A stretch of DNA of 21,425 nucleotides from an uncultured Roseburia sp. GTDB lineage: Bacteria > Bacillota_A > Clostridia > Lachnospirales > Lachnospiraceae. Under the pieces are notes generated by a model. That model made no database searches, was not told where the DNA came from, and saw only the letters and a list, made by a program, of their open reading frames with translations. How positions within the stretch are numbered: the stretch's first letter is position 1; each line of letters begins with the position of its first letter. Shown piece after piece: positions 16,743 to 21,425 of this stretch. The translations under genes were made by a program, and so were the position numbers. The stretch lies in the NCBI GenBank assembly GCA_900753715.1, contig CAAEAE010000185.1, positions 1-21,425 of the forward strand. Reading direction: 5' to 3'.

Positions 16743-19108
16743 AAATGATCCTCCAAATGTAAAAGTATTTTTAGAGCATCTAAATATTGGTCAATTTTCC
16801 CTTGGTGCAGTACGCTTTCTAAAATTGTTTTATAAAAAAGTTTATAGGCCAGAGATTCTATAATTTCCTTTTTATTACAATCTTTAGACATTTCTTCATT
16901 TAATAAGGTTAGCCATAGCGAATAATCCGCCTTATCGGTTAGTATGTCCAATAGAAAATCCGCAATCATATATTCAACTAGACCAATAGTGCGTCGTTCG
17001 CGATCAATATAGTTTATTTTTCCATCTTCAAGCATAATATGCTGTAACCCTATATCAAATGTAATGTCATACCACGTTGCATTAACATGTAATTCTACTT
17101 TTTCTGAAAAAGAAATGCACAAAGAATGTAAAAAAGCAGCTTGATGTTCGTCAAAACATGAAATATTGTATTCTAGTAAATATGGAGCTAATTTCCAGCC
17201 AATGTATGGAAGAAATGCACCGGTAGGTTCAAAATAGAAATTGGGAAGCTGCATAGATAATGTTTCCAATAATAAATCAATGTCATTCATATTTTCTATG
17301 TGGCTGTCAGATAAAATTTTGTTGTATATTAATAAATCATTACTAGAAATTTCTAAGCGCTGTTTTTCTAAAAAAGTAATAACCTTTGAGTAAACCTCTT
17401 GACTGGGGATAAGTGGTTCCAGTTCACGAAGTAAAATCAATTGATGAATATCATCTTTTCCAACAAAAAAATCACATTGATGAGCTTCATATGCTGCAAC
17501 TTCATACCTGTAAAAATCCCATGCGTTTCGTACATAATTTGATTTTTGAATCGGCAATATCAGCACATTTATTGCAAGTCGGGTGTATGGATGCTTAATG
17601 ATATAATTATTCTGGGAACTTTGGATATAGTAAATATCAGAAGTTCCTAGTTCGGTCCTTAAAGCAGGTGGAGAAATTGCCTTTTCCCCGGTACATTTTT
17701 CCATAAAATCGCATAACAAATCAGATGAAAGCGGTATGTTTCTATATGGAAACAAATTTATTTCACGTTTGGAAAAGTAATTTATGGAATTAGAACACAC
17801 TTTTTTATGAGCTGATTTTATTATTCCGTAGGTCATTAAATGTTTATTAATAAAATTCCATTCTCTGATTACTTTATCTGCCGTTTGACGTGCATTTTCT
17901 CCCAAAGCATTTGATAAAAAGGGTTGACGAATAAAATGCTCCATTCTAATTGTTAAGGACAGCTCATCACCATGATTAACCAGAAAACCGTTTTTCCAAT
18001 CATGAACCAAGTCTAGTGCAAAACCATTTGGTGCTGCAATTACAGGAACGCCCTCACTCATTGCTTCAGTTATTACGCGACCACCAGGCTCATAAAGAGA
18101 ATTTGTTACAAGTACAAGTGTTTTTAGCAAAAGAGTGCTTGCGCCAATTGCATCAATACAGCCCCACCAAATTACTTTATTCTCCTGTTCGGCTTTATGC
18201 AGATAAGATGAGATACTTTTACATTGTTCTCTTATCATATTTATTTCTTTAATGCCGCCACCTATAAGCCATAACGGAGGACATAATACGCCATATTTCT
18301 GATAAAGAGTGCACCATGCATTTAGAATATGGTCTACGCCTTTGCTTTTATCAATACGGCCAAAATATGTAAATGCCTTATACGACCAAAATGGATCGGA
18401 TGAGATATTTTCAAAAGCATCATTATAATGTAGCGCTGCGGAACGTTGTGCTTCTACTGATATGTTGCTGTTAAGCCGTGGGAAACCGTTATTATCTCTA
18501 GAGGATAAAATAAATGACGGATGAATATATTGCCCTGCTACAATTATTTTTTCAGGACTGATATTATAGTAGTTCACCAAATCATTTTTTTCATCGATAG
18601 AAACACATAATATCCATTTTGCATAATTATAAATGGTTTGTTCATAATCTGCTCTTTTAGGAAGTGGTTCATATGCTCCACGTGCTTGGCGCCCATACGA
18701 ATTAGAGATAACACTATGTACCAATGGAATATTATATATTTTAGATAATTCCATCCCGAGTCTGCCGCTATTCCAATAAACACTATGAATTACTTTGGGA
18801 AGTTCACCAATACTTTCAATAATTTTCTGTATTGCTAAAAGATTATCATTGTGATATAGATATAACTTTGTTTTATCAATGGGAGCTATATCACCATTTT
18901 TTAAACGGTATATTGTACAACATGGATTATATTGTTCGATTTCAGGAAGTTCTTCCATAACTCTGCGTGTGATGAGAACACATTTTAGATGCAATGAGTA
19001 AAAACTATCTAATAACTCTTTCATATATATGTGTGTACCACCCCATTCACCATACCCTGGAGACAGTGCAGGATCCGCATGAATAGTAAGAATTAATATA
19101 TAAGACAT
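16739..19108 (-). CDS. GT4 glycosyltransferase fused to an APH/protein-kinase-like domain
   Basis: 789 residues. Residues 1-430 are a GT-B, GT4-family retaining glycosyltransferase: an MshA-like N-terminus with GEWGGTHIYMKEL (20-32), FTYFGRIDKSKGVDHIL (246-262), LWLIGGG, and the donor-binding E340-x7-E348 in YEPGGRVITEAMSEGVPVIA. Residues about 480-789 resemble an aminoglycoside-phosphotransferase/kinase fold: YYIQSSQNNYIIK505 like the ATP-binding Lys strand, YEVAAYEA with Glu536 like the helix C Glu, ILLRELEPL like a hinge, then TFDIGLQHIML (Asp685, His690 where Asn is usual) and INYIDRE (Asp702). The catalytic loop is non-canonical, so activity is uncertain. AAAGGAG lies 7 nt before the ATG. 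It is the first gene of a two-gene operon with the deacetylase. The likely role is to attach a sugar, possibly GlcNAc, and perhaps phosphorylate the product. No family precedent for this fusion is known to me. Confidence 0.75.
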   Translation of the reverse strand: MSYILILTIHADPALSPGYGEWGGTHIYMKELLDSFYSLHLKCVLITRRVMEELPEIEQYNPCCTIYRLKNGDIAPIDKTKLYLYHNDNLLAIQKIIESIGELPKVIHSVYWNSGRLGMELSKIYNIPLVHSVISNSYGRQARGAYEPLPKRADYEQTIYNYAKWILCVSIDEKNDLVNYYNISPEKIIVAGQYIHPSFILSSRDNNGFPRLNSNISVEAQRSAALHYNDAFENISSDPFWSYKAFTYFGRIDKSKGVDHILNAWCTLYQKYGVLCPPLWLIGGGIKEINMIREQCKSISSYLHKAEQENKVIWWGCIDAIGASTLLLKTLVLVTNSLYEPGGRVITEAMSEGVPVIAAPNGFALDLVHDWKNGFLVNHGDELSLTIRMEHFIRQPFLSNALGENARQTADKVIREWNFINKHLMTYGIIKSAHKKVCSNSINYFSKREINLFPYRNIPLSSDLLCDFMEKCTGEKAISPPALRTELGTSDIYYIQSSQNNYIIKHPYTRLAINVLILPIQKSNYVRNAWDFYRYEVAAYEAHQCDFFVGKDDIHQLILLRELEPLIPSQEVYSKVITFLEKQRLEISSNDLLIYNKILSDSHIENMNDIDLLLETLSMQLPNFYFEPTGAFLPYIGWKLAPYLLEYNISCFDEHQAAFLHSLCISFSEKVELHVNATWYDITFDIGLQHIMLEDGKINYIDRERRTIGLVEYMIADFLLDILTDKADYSLWLTLLNEEMSKDCNKKEIIESLAYKLFYKTILESVLHQGKIDQYLDALKILLHLEDHL

Positions 19109-19178
19109 AAGTGATCTCCTTTCATTTGTGGGGGAATATATTAGTGACTATTTTTGTAATTCTAATTGGATTACTATA

Positions 19179-19196
19179 GATAACTACTTATTATCC
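19179..19196 (-). promoter_or_regulatory. 18-nt dyad element, copy 2 (candidate operator)
   Basis: Read on the minus strand this is GGATAATAAGTAGTTATC, identical over all 18 bases to 12929-12946. It ends 70 nt before the glycosyltransferase start codon. Flanking sequences of the two copies differ, so the match is not part of a longer duplication. No good -35 box is seen 17 nt upstream of its TAATAA here. Confidence 0.6.
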
Positions 19197-19359
19197 ATTG
19201 TTCATGGAAGTTTTTTATTGTTTAAATTATTTCAAATTATCGTCGAAAAAAAGGAGGACTCACTTCAAATAACGAAATCAACTTACGGAATCATATATGT
19301 TATCATTAAGGTATACCATAATAAAAAATTTAAAAAAGTTTGTAAGATTTTGTCCTTTA

Positions 19360-19389
19360 TTGTCATGTAGTAAATAGAGGGATTTTATA
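19360..19389 (+). promoter_or_regulatory. Candidate promoter of the XRE-kwaA-kwaB operon
   Basis: TTGTCA (19360-19365) and TTTATA (19384-19389) are 18 nt apart, and the start codon of the regulator lies 24 nt further on, with AAGGTGG as ribosome binding site. Spacing and hexamers are plausible but not ideal. Confidence 0.4.
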
Positions 19390-19413
19390 TTACAGGGCAA
19401 AGGTGGTAGCTAA

Positions 19414-19767
19414 ATGTATAATACGGAAGAAAAATGTATGGAATTGGCGGAGAAATTTAAGAAAATATGTGAGGCCAAAGGAAGTACACCGTACAAACTT
19501 GCAAAAAAAGCAGGTATTTCTTCGTCTACAATAAGTGAATTCTTGAAAGGAAATTCAAAACCAAGAATTGATACATTACTAATTATTTGTAATCAACTTG
19601 AGATAACCATGACTGATTTTTTGGAAGAACGGGAGATTATGGAACAATATGCCAAAGAGGAAGAAGAACTGGTAAAGGCATATAGGAGTTTATCGGGTGA
19701 GAAGAGAAAGCAATTAGGTACATATGTAAAAATGCTTAGGGAATATAGTGGGAGAATAGATGACTGA
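19414..19767 (+). CDS. XRE-family transcriptional regulator of the Kiwa operon
   Basis: 117 residues. An HTH_3-type domain at about 10-70 includes TPYKLAKKAGISSSTISEFL and the family's KPRIDTLLIICNQLEITMTDFL. It is followed by a charged helix (EEREIMEQYAKEEEELVKAY) that could mediate dimerisation. The AAGGTGG ribosome binding site lies about 8 nt before the ATG. The 3' end overlaps kwaA by 8 nt, so the regulator and the Kiwa genes form one transcript and are translationally coupled. The usual role of such proteins is autorepression of a defence operon; the sequence alone does not show the operator. It is also divergent to the glycosyltransferase operon and could act there. Confidence 0.85.
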   Translation: MYNTEEKCMELAEKFKKICEAKGSTPYKLAKKAGISSSTISEFLKGNSKPRIDTLLIICNQLEITMTDFLEEREIMEQYAKEEEELVKAYRSLSGEKRKQLGTYVKMLREYSGRIDD

Positions 19768-20413
19768 AAATAAAAAATTGAAAAGAAAATTAATCATACA
19801 GTCATTTTTACCATTGTCGATTCTAATAGTAATTAAAAGCGCAACGAAGGAGAAACTCGGGAAAATATATTGTTTGCTGGATAGCATATTACATAAATGT
19901 AATATTATTGAAACGATTCAAAAGACAGGACTGAGGGAAGATATTTGGCAGATTTTAATTGGTATTATTGCACTTTGGTTTGCAATCAGTGGCTTTATTA
20001 CATTCTGGCAATTTCGACAGGCACGATTTACAGCCTTCAATGACGATGGGGACAAAATAGTGATAGAAGATAAGATACAGGACTCGGGTATCAGCTTTTT
20101 TATGACATTTATACTTTCGCTGTTGATGGATGAAGTAAGTACAGTTAATGAGTTTATTTCATGTATACTGGTGATGTGGTTTGTGGCAGAACTTATGGTC
20201 AAAACGGATTTGTATTACCAGAATCCTGTATTGATTTTATTACAATATAAACTTTACAGAGTGAAATTTACTTCTGACATTACGAATTCAACAAATCCAA
20301 AAACATATATTGCTATATGCCGTGAGGAACTGGACGGAAATAAGGTAGTGAAATGGAAATATATTTCGGATGATGTGTGTCTTATGTACAACAAGAACAG
20401 GAAGGAACAGTAA
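19760..20413 (+). CDS. kwaA: Kiwa membrane subunit KwaA
   Basis: 217 residues. KwaA is the inner-membrane component of the Kiwa antiphage system, reported to sense phage attachment or DNA injection and to assemble with KwaB. Four hydrophobic segments are visible: 11-26 (LIIQSFLPLSILIVIK), 62-83 (IWQILIGIIALWFAISGFITFW), 110-123 and 131-147. A basic N-terminus and a cytoplasmic-type tail (KTYIAICREELDGNKVVKW) flank them. ATG at 19760 has GGGAG about 6 nt upstream and overlaps the regulator gene; TAA at 20411 abuts the kwaB ATG. Identification rests on membrane topology, the start sequence and the adjacency to a DUF4868 gene; alone it would be only a hypothetical membrane protein. Confidence 0.8.
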   Translation: MTENKKLKRKLIIQSFLPLSILIVIKSATKEKLGKIYCLLDSILHKCNIIETIQKTGLREDIWQILIGIIALWFAISGFITFWQFRQARFTAFNDDGDKIVIEDKIQDSGISFFMTFILSLLMDEVSTVNEFISCILVMWFVAELMVKTDLYYQNPVLILLQYKLYRVKFTSDITNSTNPKTYIAICREELDGNKVVKWKYISDDVCLMYNKNRKEQ

Positions 20414-21406
20414 ATGGAAGGTGCAAGAGAAGAATGTACAATGCAGCAAATAGTAACTGAAATAGAGACTATGTTTTGCGATGAAGAATATGGATTCGAA
20501 GTATATGCACTTATAAAAGGTGATGAAAAGACACTAAAGCGTTTTGCGTTCTATGAAAAAAGTAAAAATAATCAAGGTAATTTTAAAGACAAAATTCAGG
20601 AAACAATTGCTGAGGTTGTGAAAAGAGACTATGGAGTTGAAGCATCACAATATGTAAGTATAGATTATATTGCAGATGATCAACATAAAATATATGTACT
20701 GCCACAAAATGAACAATATGCACCGTTTGGATATTTGAATGCTGTTGAGTCGAACGAAAATTATTTCAGCGCAAATGATTTCGATGATGTGGAAGCAATA
20801 CTTTTCCGGTTTAAAAGAGCAAGTGCGTGCATATGGGCATATCAAAAGGTTCAGGCCATTTTAATTCCAAATAAGAAAAAGGAAAATTTTTTGGCAAAGG
20901 CGATATCTACAGAAGATATGGACAAGTTCGAGGAATTCACAGACAGAATTTTTACGATAACTAAAAAAGTAAATTTGCTGGTGGTGGGAGAGAATATATT
21001 GACCAAGGATATAAATCTGATGCAGAGACATTTTGGCTTTGAACAGTATATTCGTTCGGAAGCCAGGAAGGTTGTAGAAGATATAACCAAAACAGGTCTT
21101 GTGGAAAACGATATTAAATTACAGGAATATGTAAGCCGGCCATCAAAGACATACGCAAAAAAAATGCTTCGAATTAAGCAGTACAATGTTGTGAAACTGA
21201 AATCAAAGGAGTTAATAAAGAAAATTCAAAAAACGGAAAGATGGCGTGAAACATTTACGATTATAAATGGAAAAATACAGCTAAACACTTATAAAGATGT
21301 GGAACACTTGATAGATCTGTTTGATGAAAGGTATACAAAGTCATTAATAACAAATGATGAGTTTGATACAGATGTAAAGCGAATAGCACAGAAGAATGAA
21401 ACGTGA
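20414..21406 (+). CDS. kwaB: Kiwa DNA-binding effector KwaB (DUF4868)
   Basis: 330 residues. KwaB is the cytoplasmic DUF4868 subunit, reported to bind DNA and block phage replication and late transcription together with KwaA. The DUF4868 region covers about residues 135-310, with IWAYQKVQAILIPNKKKE, FEEFTDRIF, MQRHFGFEQYIRS, TYAKKMLRIKQ and LNTYKDVEHLIDLFDERY all matching what I know of the family. The N-terminal ~130 residues (EIETMFCDEEYGFEVYALIK onward) are the less conserved domain. ATG directly follows the kwaA stop, with GGAAGGA 7 nt upstream; a second ATG ten codons later (MQQIVTEIE) is possible. The length is normal for the family and nothing is missing. This gene closes the visible operon. 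Confidence 0.88.
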   Translation: MEGAREECTMQQIVTEIETMFCDEEYGFEVYALIKGDEKTLKRFAFYEKSKNNQGNFKDKIQETIAEVVKRDYGVEASQYVSIDYIADDQHKIYVLPQNEQYAPFGYLNAVESNENYFSANDFDDVEAILFRFKRASACIWAYQKVQAILIPNKKKENFLAKAISTEDMDKFEEFTDRIFTITKKVNLLVVGENILTKDINLMQRHFGFEQYIRSEARKVVEDITKTGLVENDIKLQEYVSRPSKTYAKKMLRIKQYNVVKLKSKELIKKIQKTERWRETFTIINGKIQLNTYKDVEHLIDLFDERYTKSLITNDEFDTDVKRIAQKNET

Positions 21407-21408
21407 TA

Positions 21409-21425
21409 GATAATCAAATATTATC
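21409..21425. repeat. Dyad GATAAT-N5-ATTATC at the window edge
   Basis: Perfect 6-bp arms surround CAAAT, immediately after the kwaB stop. The sequence is cut by the end of the window. It could be the stem of an intrinsic terminator if T residues follow, or a further member of the GATAAT-N5-RTTATC group. Confidence 0.35.

Larger units (their letters stand above)
19109..19413. other. Divergent intergenic region between the glycosyltransferase and Kiwa operons
   Basis: About 305 nt, strongly AT-rich, lie between the minus-strand glycosyltransferase start and the plus-strand XRE regulator start. They hold the second 18-nt dyad (19179-19196), the glycosyltransferase ribosome binding site (CTCCTTT at 19116-19122) and a candidate promoter for the regulator (19360-19389). 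An 80-codon GTG-initiated frame across 19128-19370 has no ribosome binding site and low-complexity content, and is not taken as a gene. Confidence 0.6.

Noticed and set aside
12929..19196. Long terminal inverted repeats of a transposon
   Set aside because: Only 18 bases match, the flanks differ, no transposase lies inside, and the position upstream of both start codons fits an operator at least as well. Kept as an alternative, not as a call.
19128..19370. 80-codon GTG-initiated frame in the divergent intergenic region
   Set aside because: No ribosome binding site, AT-driven composition, and it covers the dyad element and the likely promoters of both flanking operons.
1..21425. tRNA, rRNA, CRISPR arrays, retron or group II intron
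   Set aside because: No cloverleaf, rRNA-like segment, regularly spaced repeats or reverse transcriptase motif was seen on reading both strands.

Overview
The window looks like low-GC Gram-positive DNA, most likely a gut Clostridia of the Lachnospiraceae type. Ribosome binding sites are strong (AAAGGAG), TTG starts occur, and there is a secreted M6-type metalloprotease with a Pro-Thr linker and a companion lipoprotein. Species cannot be told. Most of the window is an accessory defence island, interrupted by a block of more GC-rich, housekeeping-like secretion genes.

Layout. 1-740: terminators, hairpins and a decayed protein remnant, with no intact gene. 740-1660 (minus): a tyrosine recombinase with every catalytic residue present but one in-frame amber stop at codon 200. 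1846-5121: a SIR2-STAND antiphage-type protein (Avs5-like). 5133-5447: a small unknown ORF. 5542-5768: decayed coding remnants. 5888-7225: an ApeA-like HEPN RNase. 7353-12189: a three-gene co-directional set (lipoprotein, M6 metalloprotease, single-pass membrane protein) closed by a strong terminator. 12277-12717 (minus): the C-terminal third of a PseB-type UDP-GlcNAc 4,6-dehydratase, cut at its 5' end, which marks a junction.

12909-19196 is the most unusual part. A PD-(D/E)XK nuclease fused to a degenerate STAND NTPase (plus strand) converges on, and overlaps by 47 nt, a translationally coupled two-gene minus-strand operon. That operon encodes a GT4 glycosyltransferase fused to a kinase-like (APH-type) domain, and a PIG-L/LmbE deacetylase. 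Both transcription units carry the same 18-nt dyad GGATAATAAGTAGTTATC 51-70 nt upstream of their start codons, so the cassette is framed by an inverted pair of this element. This suggests one co-regulated system, which I do not recognise as a described defence type.

19414-21406: a Kiwa defence operon (kwaA, kwaB) led by an XRE-family regulator whose gene overlaps kwaA. The window ends 19 nt after kwaB, within another GATAAT-N5-ATTATC dyad. No tRNA, rRNA, CRISPR array or intact insertion sequence was seen.
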